Assembly (NCBI GenBank): GCA_030141605.1
Contig: JAQGDQ010000723.1
Span: forward strand, 43,612 to 107,611
Source: Tubiluchus corallicola
Taxonomy: Eukaryota > Priapulida > Priapulimorpha > Priapulimorphida > Tubiluchidae
Direction of reading: 5' to 3'
DNA: 64,000 nt
Part shown: positions 11,600 to 23,971 of the stretch, in pieces
How positions within the stretch are numbered: position 1 is the first letter of the stretch
Layout of the letters: every line of letters begins with the position of its first letter
Program-made: the position numbers and the translations under genes
The notes under the pieces: model-generated
The model's input: the letters and a program-made list of their open reading frames with translations, nothing else
What the model was told of the DNA's origin: nothing
The model's database searches: none

Positions 11600-14500
11600 A
11601 CCTGATTTTAACTTACGTTAATGTTTTACCGAAAAACAAAAAATTTACTGAACTATTTTTACAACATTATTTTTCGGCATTTTAATAGTTTTCTTTACAA
11701 TATTTATGAAAGTTCTGCGTTCATTAATGTCCTGTTCACCTCTCTCTCTCACCTGTTCACCTCTCTCTCTCACCTGTTCATTCTCAAATTCATGGAAGGA
11801 TTCTGTTGATTACATAGTAACACCCTGGTATATTCGTTTATGAAAGTGGTACAAAAAACAGATTTTAGCGCTTATATCTTAACGCTCTTCCATTAATGAC
11901 GTCGTTCGTTGGTTGAAAAACAGCAGTGCACTGCAAATTTATGTCAAAAGCAGAATAAGTTTTTACACAAAATTAGATATAGTATCAGCTTATGGTGTTG
12001 GGTCTTATTTATCCGCTAGCTGTTCCATTCAGTATAGCAGGTTATACTAGAATAATGCAATATGAACTAATTACTGCACAGAATGTTTAATTTTATTAAA
12101 GGAAAGATCAAGCCTTCTGGGAAGTTAGGCTTATATTCAATAATCCAGAAAAATGCTAGAAGGATTTAGTAATAAAAGTGTGTTAAGCGCCTCGTGTAAT
12201 CAGTAAAATCACTACAAAGTTGCGATCATTTTACGTTTGGGAGGCCATTTTGAACGCTCATTCTTCCACCAATGACGTCGTTCATCGGTTAAGGAAAAGC
12301 AGCAGACTGACATTTTTCGTCAAAAGTATAATAAAATGCTATAAAAAAATTGGATAGCTAATTTTGTGATATTTTTGTATGAACATGAAGTAAGTTGCGG
12401 AAGTTTGAATTGGTTTAAGCAGCGTGCGCTTACGGAAAGCCACGATCCGCTTACGGAAAGTCACGAAGTTCACAAGTTACCTCATAAATTTGAGATGAAT
12501 GGATCCAGCCACCGCGCATGAAAATTTCTATAAAACAGTAGTATAAAAGACTATATGCTTTATAGATAGTTTTTGTGCAAATTTCCTTTTTTATATTTTT
12601 TTAAGTTTAAGTGATATCAGCAAAATAAGCCAAACATACTGAGTGATTTGTTGTTTCCTTTAACTTGAGGGGGATGTTTAGTTCTTTTTCTTCTTAGGCA
12701 GCAAGAACAGTATTTGCAAAATATAGTTCCTCGTCGTGAGAAAAGCAAAAGTTATTTGTAAATCACAGCAGCATGCGAGTTAAGAATGCGACTTACTGAA
12801 AACTTGTGAGAACTAAGCGATTAAGCGCTAGCGTTTACGCATAAATCTGTTTAACTGTTTGAACAAAAGGTGTTTAGAAAAAAGCGTTTATGTTCACGTT
12901 CGTAAAAAGCGCCGCCTAGCAAAGCGGCCACGCGGAGTGATTAAATGCGCACAAATCTCTAAGATTTCTTTGATCTGCCTGCAAGCCAGTGAAGAGCATT
13001 ATAGAGTAACTCCATTATAATTTATTCACTTATAATCCTGGATAAATGTGGACTGGGACTTGGGGCGGATGCAGACTTAAAAGCTGCCCCCTTTTTTAGA
13101 TTTCGATCCGCCATTGGTGCTAATCTAAACATCTACAGATTCTAAACAGTCATCCACCCTTTCTTCTCTCTCGGCATTGATCCACCCTGAACAAGACCCT
13201 CTTCACATCCGCCCTCGATTGGGACAGCTGTTTGCGTGAATTACATTTCATGACGCGCTAATACATAAAGAAATAACAAATATATGTAGAACTTTTTGAA
13301 AGAGCTGGCATATTGAGGTTTGCAAGTAGAACCTGAACGGATTTAATGCACAGGTGGGCCAATTTCCACCTTCAACTTTTGTGTAATTATTTCGTCCACA
13401 ACTTTGATAACAGCAAATTGACAATCATTAGTTTGTTCAAACAACGTCAAAGTGAAACTATGTTTCAACTCAATTAAAACCGCGCGAAAAAATCTGAAGT
13501 ACAAAACGGAAAGAAAACAGAAACGATAACGAAAAAAACAAGTTTCTGTTAGAAAGACATATGAACTTAATAGGTCAGCTAAAACATACTGCGTGAAGGG
13601 GTAGTAACAGGTGAAGGGGTCGGCTGTTTCTGAGGCGGAAACAAATAAGTATAGATGGTGTGGGGTGGCTGATCCGATAACGTATGTTTGTCGCCACCCC
13701 TTCCCACTTACTTTGATTGCAGTATTTACTGATGTTGTTTTTTTTAGTTTGGGATAAAATAAATAATTTGAATTTAGATGCACACAGAACAAAATGTTGA
13801 CTAAATTACAAAAATTGTAAAGTAAGAGTTAATTTAAAGCTGCTAAACAAGCTGAAATTAGCGTCTTAGCAATGTGGAAGGTCTGCTAACAGCCAGCAAA
13901 TTATCAACGAATATTTGACAAAGGTATGAAATATTGTTTGCAAGCGTTTGTGTTGTGCTGTTGCGTTTAAATGGTTGAATGAACACGGTTTACTGTTTTA
14001 TTCACGTGTTCAATTTAGACGCTACAAACATACAGAAAAAGAAGTTGCAAGGGAAAATATATATGAAATTGCATGAAAAACTGGTGATTTTTTTAAGCAC
14101 AGATCATAGGATGTAATGACAATGTTTACCAAAAAGTACAATAAATTCAAAACTTACATGTCACCAAAAACACTGGAAAAATCGCTAAGACGAACGAGAC
14201 TTAATTTGTAAACAGCTGGTGCTGCCCCCTATCAGATACGCTGAGAGATAATTACAGAACGTTTAACCCCAGCGATTTTGTGCATTTTGACCTGCATGTC
14301 AGACCCAAATCATCGCTTTTCTTACATTGTTCGTCCCGCTAGAGGGCCTTACGGTAGAGGGCCGTAAGCGCTGCATAACGACACTCAAGAAAAGTGAAGA
14401 AAGAAACAACGAAACTAAAACTTAGAAATTAAAAGAGGCGACTGAGGAGAACAACGACAAAACAAAAACCTGATGACAATGCTTCAAATCTGACAGGACC

Positions 14501-14760
14501 AACGACACTCAGCAGGCAGACAGAAGTGCATCCAACGATGTCACGTGTTCGTTTTTTCTACAGGAAACCACTCCTCAACCAATCGCAGGTAATGTTATGG
14601 GCTTCCTAGTTTAAAGTGGGGTCATAACATTACCTGTAGGTTGTCTATGAATAAATGTAATGCACATTCACCTGTTCAGCTCAATATTTTATAATGCAGG
14701 CGCTTCCAACAGACTTCAAAAACAGTATAATTTCGATAAATATGGTACAAAGGAAAATAA
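11600..14760. other. Goosecoid intron 2, right part, no gene seen
   Basis: Apart from the repeat at 12380-12590 and a small CTCTCTCACCTGTTCAC duplication at 11735-11775, I see no coding exon. The 149-codon minus-strand open frame at 13343-13792 has no recognisable domain and low-complexity composition, and I treat it as chance. Confidence 0.55.
12380..12590. repeat. Third copy of the intronic dispersed repeat
   Basis: Nearly identical to 7737-7933, including the CTTACGGAAAGCCACGAT core and the ATAGTTTTTGTGCAAATTT tail. The high similarity of copies 4.6 kb apart suggests recent mobility or gene conversion. Confidence 0.8.
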
Positions 14761-14765
14761 AAGCC

Positions 14766-15233
14766 AATTTTAATGTCCCAGAAAACGTTCCGTACAAAGT
14801 TATATTACTTTACCTGTATTGCATTATGCTTACCTGTTTGAAATACTTACGTAACTAGAAAAGAAGATTCTGAGTAAAAGTTACTGTTTCACCTTTCCAA
14901 TGTACACAATAGATGCTAACCAAAACACATTTTTAATCTCATAGAAAAGATAAAGTAATTTAAATTTTTGCTTAGTTAGTTAAGAATATGACACCGAATG
15001 CTCTGATTATTTTTCAAACTTTATGCAATGTTATTTAAACTTGTTTCAAATGATTTATCGTTAAAATGGCAGTGTCTAACAGTCATCGCGAGAGTTTAAA
15101 TTTACAAGTTTCATACAGCGTTGTTGCCAATACAAGCCCTGTGCGCAATAAGGCAGCGTGAAGGTGATGCAAATTTCGAGACGATATTTTTAGGCTTTAT
15201 GCAAGTAAAGGGTTTTCTTAAGCATTATAAGGA
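14766..15233. repeat. Dispersed repeat copy 1, just upstream of goosecoid exon 3
   Basis: It aligns by eye with 16420-16893. Shared segments include AACTAGAAAAGAA, GCGAGAGTTTAAAT or GCGGGAGTTTAAAT, and CATACAGCGTT or TATACAGCGTT followed by ACAAGCCCTGT. There is no coding content. It ends about 66 bp before the exon 3 splice acceptor. Confidence 0.7.
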
Positions 15234-15299
15234 TTGAAATACATAATACATAATGCATAATACATAAAATACATAATATGGTGAATATATTATTGGCAG

Positions 15300-15596
15300 G
15301 TTTGGTTCAAAAACAGAAGAGCCAAATGGAGGAAGCAGAAACGTGAAGATGCCGATCGGGCTCGTCGGCTACTGGCAGAGAAAACTCGGACAGAAGGCGC
15401 CGCCCTGGTGGAGCAACGACGAACAGCAGTAGAAGTTGGTCAGATTGAGCCTCGGGCTTCGTCCATACCCGCACTGTTACAAGAACGTGATGACGCAAGC
15501 ACAGATTACGTCAGAGCAGATATTAGGCAAACTTTCACAGAACCTGAGCATTCAAAAGAACTAAATCTTCTTATACAGCGTGCACGAAAAACTTGA
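15300..15596 (+). CDS. gsc: Goosecoid homeobox protein, exon 3 (homeodomain helix 3 and C-terminus)
   Basis: Begins right after TATTGGCAG (AG at 15298-15299) in phase 0. It opens with VWFKNRRAKWRKQKR, which is recognition helix 3. Homeodomain position 50 is Lys (residue 152), giving TAATCC specificity; Trp48, Phe49 and Asn51 are intact. The tail (residues 163-246) is Arg/Glu/Ala-rich without a further named domain and ends at TGA 15594-15596. The protein appears intact across all three exons with no stops or frameshifts, so the gene is probably functional. A possible polyadenylation AATAAA lies near 16083, which would imply a 3' UTR of about 0.5 kb. Confidence 0.95.
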   Translation, partial: VWFKNRRAKWRKQKREDADRARRLLAEKTRTEGAALVEQRRTAVEVGQIEPRASSIPALLQERDDASTDYVRADIRQTFTEPEHSKELNLLIQRARKT

Positions 15597-16419
15597 ATTA
15601 CTCTACCAGTATGAGGATAAAATGTATTTATTTGTGTATAATGTAGTGTAGTGACTGTATTATAAGAATAATTAATTTATCTTTTTTTGGAATTTGTAGT
15701 GTACATAATAGTATCAGTGTTTTGTGTAAATCAGGTTATGTACTGCGTATAGTAGCTTTATCATGTAGTGTTTAGAATGGTATTCTATCCGAGAAACTCG
15801 ATAAAGTTAAAATATTCGAGAAATTTAACCTTATTTATTTTGCTTTGTTATTTTGTGTTTGTCTAAAACACAAAAGTTCTCATGACAGCAGCTTAAAAAT
15901 ATTTTTCTTGGCCACACATTACAAAGATTAAAGTTCGACTAACGACATTACAGAAAATTAATACTGTTGGACAACTGCTATTTGTACCTTCGTACATTTT
16001 CCCACAGAAACTTGTGTGTCACAAAACTAATTTAAAAACAAGTTAACAGAGATTTGATCAAAAAACATTTCGCGACTGAGAAAATAAAGAGAAAAAACTC
16101 ATTTAAGCAAAGTATTTTTAATTTATATATATACATACATACATACATTATATATATATATATACAACATACGCACATGCAAGTGTAATAATGTGTCCAT
16201 TATAACATTGCACCATCTTCAAGCTTCAGTCTTAAAGGACAAGAAAGGGGTACCTGAACTTCGTTTCAGAAAAATCGCCTTAAAAAATTACACTACCTTG
16301 CAGTAATTTTATGCTTGTTGAAAGGAATTTTTGTTTGTTTCATTTTAAATCTCCCGCAATACTGTTCCGAAGTCGCCACTACATGACGTCACCTACGCAA
16401 ACGTAAATCAGGGGAAGAA

Positions 16420-16893
16420 ACTGCAATTTTAAATTATGTACCAAAAAACTTTCCGTGCAAATCTATATTACTTAGCATCTCGCTTACCTGCTGGAAAGAC
16501 TTATGTAACTAGAAAAGAAAATTATTAATTATTTAAATGTTTTCACCAATTGGTAAAATGTCGCTGACTCACCCTCCATGGTGCACCACTCACTAAGCAA
16601 AAACTTATTTTTAATCTTATTGACAAGATACAGTAATTAAAAATTTTATTTAGTTAGTGACGTGGATGCTACGAATGCTCTGATTATTTTTTCTAACGTT
16701 ATCTAAACTTGTTTCAAACGACCTACCGTCAAAATGGTTGCGCCTAAAGGTTATTGCGGGAGTTTAAATGTTTATACAGCGTTTCTGCCGTCACAAGCCC
16801 TGTATGCAAAAAGGTAGTATTTAAGTGATATAAAATTTCAAGACGAATTTTTAAAGCTTTATGTACGTGGAGGATTTTCTTGTGCTTTAAGTG
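16420..16893. repeat. Dispersed repeat copy 2, downstream of goosecoid exon 3
   Basis: Second copy of the family at 14766-15233, in the same orientation. The pair flanks exon 3. Several indels separate the copies. No transposase or terminal repeats were recognised. Confidence 0.7.
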
Positions 16894-16919
16894 TCTGCGT
16901 TTTTAAATTACTTCATTAA

Positions 16920-17080
16920 GTAGCGTTTACGTAACATCCACATGCGTTTTGTGGGGAGTTCCGAATAGATCATATCGGCTTGTATTGTTTTCAATGCACC
17001 CGTTTCTGCAGCAAGTGTATGCGGTATTGTTTTTCTGCAGATGGAAACGCATACGCATCCGCATGCTACGTAAACGCCAC
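16920..17080. mobile_element. 161-bp MITE with TTAA target duplication
   Basis: The ends GTAGCGTTTACGTAACATCC and (reverse complement) GTGGCGTTTACGTAGCATGC form about 27-bp imperfect inverted repeats. TTAA flanks both sides (16916-16919 and 17081-17084). A TTAA duplication points to a piggyBac- or Kolobok-type transposase as the mobilising enzyme. It is non-coding. Confidence 0.82.
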
Positions 17081-17084
17081 TTAA

Positions 17085-19130
17085 TGCTTTTATCAATAAC
17101 TAAATACTGCTTATGCCTTATGGTGTATTGCCCATGAAAACAACTGGAACTCAAGACCTGATGCACCAGTGAAGTGTTTTCATTATTTCACTCACAACTG
17201 CTTAAATAAGTAAACATGCGAAAACTGCTTGTAGCGTGTCAAGTATAAAAACGACACCGTTAAATGTACATTATTGATGCACTGGGTCCTCGGTTATGTA
17301 CTGTCTGTACATAACAACACGTACTCACTTTTCATTGTGATGCATCATTAAACCTACCCATGTAATATTTTACCAAAAAACTAAAATTTTTATCCATAAA
17401 AACTGAACAGAAGAAAATTAGAGAGTCAGCTTTTCTGCAAGCATTTAATCAGCTAAATTTGTTTACACATTTATAATAGACTACAAAACTATCAGTTCCG
17501 TTATTAATATCATCACCATTGTTATTATCATTTACTTTCGTTCAACGTGAGATGTACATGAATGTGGTCACTATAAGAAAGCAATTCATTAACAGATAAG
17601 ATAAATAAGGAAACACGGGTTACTAACTAAATGATTTAGTAACTTCAGACATAGGCTTAAAACATAAAATAGAAAGTTAGAATAATTTTTATGTGTAAAA
17701 GTCACACCCAAACAAAGCCACCCCACACCCCTAAAGCCCTACAGTAAAAAGGGGTGCAGATATGAGTACATGTACAGAAAAATAAAATGCATATAACCAG
17801 TTCGCTATGTCTGTTGATTTCTTCCTAAATTGAATGAGTGTAGTTTTCGGCAAAACAATTTTCAGGTAAATAATTCCACAGATAAGAAATTTGAGAAAGA
17901 ACTTCGCCCAGGGTAAGCCTACAAACAAGAGGGAGCAGAAAAACGAACATTAGGACCAAACTATTGGCATTTAACGTAATCTGTAAAAAGTCCTTTCAAA
18001 GCTAAAGCAACTAATCTTCAACGGGAAAGTGACTGCAGGGCTGACCTCAAATCAGACCCGACCCAACTGATTATATGATTTTGCAAAGATCAAGAAGATG
18101 AGCCTCATACAGAACCAGTAAGCTTGTTAACTATACGATGCAGCTTTGTAATTAATTTGTCTTGATTTCAGTGGCTGACCTTCAACCGTGTTACCGCTAC
18201 AGTAACTATCAGTTTGGCGTCCATAGAAACGCCTAATCTTTGCAAATGGTTGGAGGCCTTGTGGCAGGTCAAGCCTCTTATTACAAAGGAACATTTTCTA
18301 AGGCAAGATGTATATATATATATTCCTTTAATGATAACCATGGGAACAGGGAGCACGACTGACGATAAGAGTCAAAACAAATACTAATCTCGACAATTAC
18401 CCATCCATTTACTGATAAGGCCCAGTGTCACTTAACTTCTGACACCAAGACGACACAGTAACCATTAAGCCATTTACCCATTGAAAATCAACCCATTTTT
18501 AGAAGCTGTGTGAATAAAATAGATACATCTACAACAATTTTGAATCATATCATACCACACTACATTCACATACCACGAAAAAGCCGCAAAATGACATTTA
18601 TTATTGATCGAAACAAGAAACCTGCGTTCAATTATTACAGAAGCTGGAAAAAACAAGATCTTATTGACTCCAAAATTTCTTTTATTTGCTTCTTACTTAC
18701 AATTTCTGTAAAACGTCTACAAAAACGCCATTTTTTCGATGAAAATACATGTAACAATGAAACTTTGACCACACAACAGTCACTCTGCTGATAACATTGC
18801 ACAAAACAACCACTCGTCCTAATACCCACAGTTTATCAACAAAGAGGATTACATGCTAATGCAACTGTGGGAGCCAGCAAACAAGAGTTTAATACGCTAA
18901 AATGTCACACACAATATGCTAAATCCGACTCACTTAATTGGATTTAGTGGCAGGAGGCGGATCCAGAACACACGGTGTGCAATGAACTTGTATTTAGAAA
19001 CAAGAGGTGGATCAAAATTTGGAGGGGCGTTAAACTAGTATTTTGCAAACAAATGGTGGATCCAAAAAGAAGGGGTACACAAAATGGTATTTAGTGGCAA
19101 GAAAAATGGTTCCATTGAAAGGGCGTAGCA
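17085..19130. other. No gene seen
   Basis: AT-rich intergenic sequence. The short open frames at 17731-17928, 18168-18356 and 18510-18791 show no domain or codon structure. From 18940 to 19110, GTGGATCC-type phrases recur irregularly, suggesting a decayed tandem repeat. Confidence 0.5.
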
Positions 19131-19139
19131 AAAGAGATT

Positions 19140-19365
19140 GTGCTCTATGAAGCCTACGCACTGAGGGCGCACAAGAACAAGAGACCTAATCAGTCGTTGG
19201 GCCAGCTTTCTTGACCTAGTAGATGTCCAGACACCTTAAGTAAATTGGCCAGCAAAATCCTGCTTAAGTAGTGAATGTGGTGCCTTGAAAAGCAATGACA
19301 CGAGCGGGATTCGAACCCAGGTGGACAGCCAAGTGCTGTAACCACTCAGTTACAGTGCCTTCCAA
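19140..19365 (-). mobile_element. tRNA-derived SINE-like element
   Basis: Read on the minus strand, a tRNA-like head has an A box around TAACTGAGTGGTTACAG and a perfect B box GGTTCGAATCCC (plus-strand GGGATTCGAACC at 19310-19321). Unrelated sequence follows downstream. It could instead be a Ser/Leu-like tRNA pseudogene; a working tRNA is unlikely because the acceptor stem does not pair. Confidence 0.55.
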
Positions 19366-19932
19366 ATATCATTCTTGAAAGTGGCAGGTGGATCCATAAT
19401 GCAAATGGCAGCTATAAATTAATACTTATTAGAAGGTGGATCCTGAATGAAAAGATCAATAATTTAGGAATCTGTGAAAAGAAGTGGAAACAGAACAAAG
19501 AGAGGATGAAAAGTTTACCATTTACAGGAAAATGGCGGCTCCAAAACAAGGCAAAAAAAACGGCACTAAAAATCAGAAACAGTGAATGTAACAACTAAGT
19601 GGCTACAATAAGAGCTTAGCAGTTTAGCAACGCGCATTTGGTAATTGGACGGGTAGCCTGCTTTAGGAGTGTTTTCACTTACCATGCTGTCTTTGGTCAC
19701 TTACGTTTTTACACAGGATTTATAAAAATCTGACCATAGCTAAGATACCTCCTTTATAAACAGCTAGGGATGATCGAAGTTGATCAGTCAATGGTTTAAG
19801 ACACCTAGGTTCAATTTTTGTGCCGACTGGTTTCATTCACCATACCTATTATGACTGTTCACCTCACAAATGGGTGGATATAGCGTGTATACCATCCGAA
19901 TCTAAACAAATTACTTTGGCTGGTTTGGTGCT

Positions 19933-20090
19933 TCATGTGCACAAGTCGTCCTTGCCATAAAATAGTCTCGCCACAAACATTAACAAATGAATAAGCTCTG
20001 GTACTGAAGTACTGGCTTCCCTAAGTGTATCTAAAAATGTATGAAAAAATCGTCTACTAATTAGGCCACTATTCAGTGTTGGGTCAAGGC
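19933..20090 (-). CDS. Candidate terminal exon of an unrecognised gene
   Basis: The minus-strand acceptor AACTGCAG is followed by an open frame of 51 codons and a TGA at 19933-19935. It is rich in Leu/Phe and contains a segment reading VPELIHLLMFVARLFYG, which looks like amphipathic helices. Its phase (needing one base from the previous exon) matches the donor at 23855. An alternative acceptor at about 20143 gives a longer in-frame start. I do not recognise the protein family. The intron to 23856 would contain the 36-bp minisatellite. Confidence 0.35.
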
Positions 20091-21410
20091 CTGCAGTTGC
20101 CAAACTATTTAAAAAACTGGCACCACTAGAATGGGAAGAAGGCATAACCTGGTGTAAACAAATAAACAAAAGATCACGTTTTTGCTAATCATGTAATTAT
20201 GCAAGATAGTATTAGTTTTACTTCCATAAAATCACAAATTATTTCTTTTATCTAGTCCACTACAACAAACTAAAATGAACAAAAATAAGATTTGATTAGC
20301 GTAGACATAAATAAAAGAAATAAAGGATTAGGCATTCATGCAGGAAATGGTTTGCCAGCTCAGTAAATACCTGCCCCACCTAGACATGCCACACACACAA
20401 GATCAGCGTTGGTAAAAGCATTAGTGCTGTGACTAAAGGCTAAGAAATGCGTTCAAAGCACAAATTATCATATTACTCAAAAGATTTGAAAAACCAGAAT
20501 AAGTAATTAAGCAGGGAAAGAGGATTATTCACCACAGAAAAAATTAAAGATTGTAAAACAAAAAAAATTTAATTGTATTCAAAATTAATAATAAGCAACA
20601 TTAGTACTACTTTTCGTTGACAATGATTGTTTATTAACGAAGAAATAATATAATTTCACAGACGTAATCAATTGGAATAGAAATAATATTTTTACAAAGT
20701 TTATAAAATTACATTACAAAACACAGCAACATGGGAAAGATATTCTAGGAAAATTTCAGTTTGAAATAATATCAAAGCAAGAGTACATATTTGAAAAAAT
20801 GAAGCAAACAAATTGTTTTCTCATCATTTATCTGAATCCAACAGTTATAAATTTAGAATATATTTTAATTGCTTTTAGCATAACTACAAAAATATATACA
20901 TGTTAGTCAAACTACATAAATTAGCAAACTTGAATTTCATTGCATTGTTATAAAAATAGCAAATTATCAATTATCTTCATGGTTAGTTAATTGCACGCGC
21001 TTATTTCTTCACTATTTTTCAAATCTATTAAGCAAAAATTGTAGTACAGTAGACAGAAAATTTATTAAATGAGTGTACAATTTATACTATTAATATAATT
21101 AATGCAAAATGACGAAACGGTTACGTAAAAAAACAAATCAAAAATTAAATACGAAGTTGAAAAAACTAGCACATCAATTGACTGTAAATTTAGATAACAA
21201 ATATGATACTATAATAAATAACTATTTGTGTAATGATAGTTAATGTTAATGATATGTTTACAATGATCCTTAGACCTCATAAACATGTAACTTCATTTTA
21301 TGTTACAAACATCACAAAAAAGTACTGTCATGAAAAAATGGGCATCAGCAGAATTATGTCACCTTTTGTATCTACTTCAAAATCAATTTCCTAACCTGAG
21401 CACTAATAGA

Positions 21411-21440
21411 CCTGGTAAGTGCTTGGATGGGTAAGTGGTG
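21411..21440 (+). repeat. Fragment of 5S rRNA-like sequence
   Basis: CCTGGTAAGTGCTTGGATGG resembles the 3' half of 5S rRNA, as at 9075-9110. Only about 30 bp match, so it is a relic of a 5S-derived SINE or chance similarity. Confidence 0.4.
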
Positions 21441-21476
21441 AAAAAACTGACAAAGGATGGGGTAAGAACATTAACG

Positions 21477-22113
21477 GTAATGATATGCACCGATGCAAAA
21501 AATGTGTTTTATCATGATCGTATCGATATCATTCTAGGGTTTTCGTTATTGCATCGAATTTGGCACGTATCGTTGCTTATCGCTTACTTTGAAAAAAGTC
21601 GCTTCACTTTTCTATTTATTTACAGTAATAAAGCAAAAATGAATAAAAAAATTATATAAAATTATAAGCTTGTTAGTCAGACACCAAATCATTTTCCTGT
21701 AACTTTCGCCTGGCAATAACAGCTATTTTCAATCTAAATCATACCAACAAAGTATAGAGACCCTTTTTACACATTGATACCGACATGAGGATGTTAAATA
21801 CACTGTGCCGTATTTTTAGTGTCACTTTCATGCATAAATATTTTTAACGCAATAATATGTTTATTTATCGCAGTTTAGTTATTTATGAATCACTATGACA
21901 AACAAAGTTGTGTTCCATAACTAGCAGCCACTTAAGTATACAGCACTTAATTTTAATTATTAACGATACTTTTTCTATTGTTGTATCAAATGTCTAACTT
22001 TACAATCGATTTTATCGTGTGAAATGATTTATCGTATAGAATCGTATCATCTAAAAAATAGGTTACCGTGATCGTATCGGTGGCAAAAACTATTATATCG
22101 TATCGTTATCATA
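21477..22113. mobile_element. Possible MITE with ATCGTATCG-rich inverted ends
   Basis: The left end (AATGATATGCACCGATGC then CATGATCGTATCGATATC) and the right end (GTGATCGTATCGGTGGC then ATATCGTATCGTTATCAT) look like imperfect inverted repeats. The boundaries and any target duplication are unclear. There is no coding content. Confidence 0.4.
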
Positions 22114-22250
22114 ATGAGAAATTTGTGTTACTTATCATTCCTAGGTTGGCGAAGCCTTTATTATTACATTCCTCTAGCCATTTTGTAATTAATAAAAACC
22201 TGTTTCGTAAATATTTAGAGAAAAAAGTAACCCATGTACTAAGCAGCTTC

Positions 22251-23193
22251 GGTTCTAGTGGCAGGCACGTCACGACCACCCAATCAGAAGCCAGTGGCAG
22301 GCACGTCACGACCACCCAATTAGAAGCCAACGGCAGGCACGTCACGACCACCCAATTAGAAGCCAACGGCAGGCACGTCACGACCACCCAATCAGAAGCC
22401 AACGGCAGGCACGTCACGACCACCCAATCAGAAGCCAGTCGCAGGCACGTCACGACCACCCAATTACAAGACAGTGGCAGGCACGTCACGACCACCCAAT
22501 CAGAAGCCAGTGGCAGGCACGTCACGACCACCAAATCAGAAGCCAGTGGCAGGCACGTCACGACCACCCAATTAGAAGCCAATGGCAGGCACGCCACGAC
22601 CACCCAATTAGAAGCCAACGGCAGGCACGTCACGACCACCCAATCAGAAGCCAGTGGCAGGCACGTCACGACCACCCAATTAGAAGCCAGTGGCAGGCAC
22701 GTCACGACCACCCAATTAGAAGCCAATGATTAAAAGCCAATGGCTGGCACCTCACGACCACCCAATTAGAAGCCAGTGGCAGGCACGTCACGACCACCCA
22801 ATCAGAAGCCAGTGGCAGGCACGTCACGACCACCCAATTAGAAGCCAATGGCAGGCACGTCATGGCCACCCAATTAGAAGCCAATGGCAGGCACGCCACG
22901 ACCACCCAATTAGAAGCCAACGGCAGGCACGTCACGACCACCCAATCAGAAGCCAGTGGCAGGCACGTCACAACCACCCAATTAGAAGCCAGTGGCAGGC
23001 ACGTCACGACCACCCAATTAGAAGCCAATGATTAAAAGCCAATGGCTGGCACCTCACGACCACCCAATTAGAAGCCAGTGGCAGGCACGTCACGACCACC
23101 CAATCAGAAGCAGTGGCAGGCACGTCACGACCACCCAATTAGAAGCCAATGGCAGGCACGTCATGGCCACCCAATTAGAAGCCAACAGCAGGC
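22251..23193. repeat. 36-bp minisatellite, about 26 copies, with higher-order structure
   Basis: The unit GCCARYGGCAGGCACGTCAC plus GACCACCCAATYAGAA (36 bp, 12 codons) repeats with few differences. A variant containing AATGATTAAAAGCC (14 extra bases) and TGGCTGGCACCTCAC occurs at 22726 and again at 23028, exactly 302 bp apart (8 units plus 14 bp), so an eight-unit block was duplicated. Because 36 is a multiple of 3, long frames stay open on both strands (for example repeated GRHVTTTQ or WVVVTCLPLAS), but they shift frame at the variant and have no gene context. I treat the array as non-coding. Confidence 0.95.
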
Positions 23194-23855
23194 ATTTACG
23201 TTTTTCACAAAGTAAGAAAAACACTGAATCATTTGATTAAAATTATACAGAAACCTGACGATAGCTGAGCGAGCTACAGTTATAAGTGTCATTCTGAGTG
23301 TTTTTTGTTACTCAAAATGATTAAAACATGTACACCCTGCAAATGCTAAGTGTCTTGAAAAACTTTGTCAAATGCAAAGAAATCTATTTTTAGTTCCCTG
23401 CTTTCACATTCCTATTATTCACAAGTGACAATAATATTTACAAAAATAACCAGTAACAACATTGCAAACAAATCCACGCAATTGTACAAAGCTAACAGCT
23501 ACAAACTTGGTAGTGTTCATCATCTGTCTGAGCAAAAATCGGTCAGGAACAGTTCAGACAAAACACTCTGTCCTCCTCGGCTTGTGAATAACTGAAATTC
23601 AACATACATTTTGGTAAAACAATAGCAGTATTACTGTAAAACAATGTTGTAAATCAGTTAGTTAATCAGCTAATGGGTCACTGAGTCAGCCAATCAATTT
23701 TCAGTGGCATAGATAAAGCTTCCTCCCATGAAAAATGCAACGTAGCAACATGCTTGTGATTTTAGATTTGTAAAAAAGTTGTCGAGATAAACTGATAAAA
23801 TAATAAGTCAGTATTGAAATAAATTTATTGTTTGTGAAGAAATAACTTTTCTTAC

Positions 23856-23971
23856 CTGCCTTCTTAAATGCACAATAGGCCCAGCTAGAAGCTTCTTCAA
23901 ATGTTAACACAGGAAAAACATTCTTACAAATGTACTTCACAGTTAACTCAATGAAACAAGGAAAACGAAAA
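23856..23971 (-). CDS. Candidate internal exon of an unrecognised gene
   Basis: Minus strand. The acceptor TTTTTACATAG precedes 23971 and the donor GCAG|GTAAG lies at 23855. The 116-nt exon encodes 38 full codons, containing FIELTVKYICKN and FEEASSWAYCAFKKA, with plausible protein composition and no stop. The phase at entry is 2 and at exit 1. The exit matches the candidate terminal exon at 19933-20090. The entry phase would also match the donor of the Siva exon at 24840, but Siva proteins do not normally continue like this. The family is not recognised. Confidence 0.4.

Noticed and set aside
13343-13792. 149-codon minus-strand ORF as a gene inside goosecoid intron 2
   Set aside because: No recognisable domain, biased composition, no splice or promoter support.
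22251-23193. CRISPR array
   Set aside because: The repeats are contiguous with no spacers, and the context is a eukaryotic genome.
22068-23240. Repeat-protein genes of up to 221 codons on both strands
   Set aside because: Open frames follow from the 36-bp unit having no stops. The frame shifts at the 14-bp variant, and there is no start context or splice structure.
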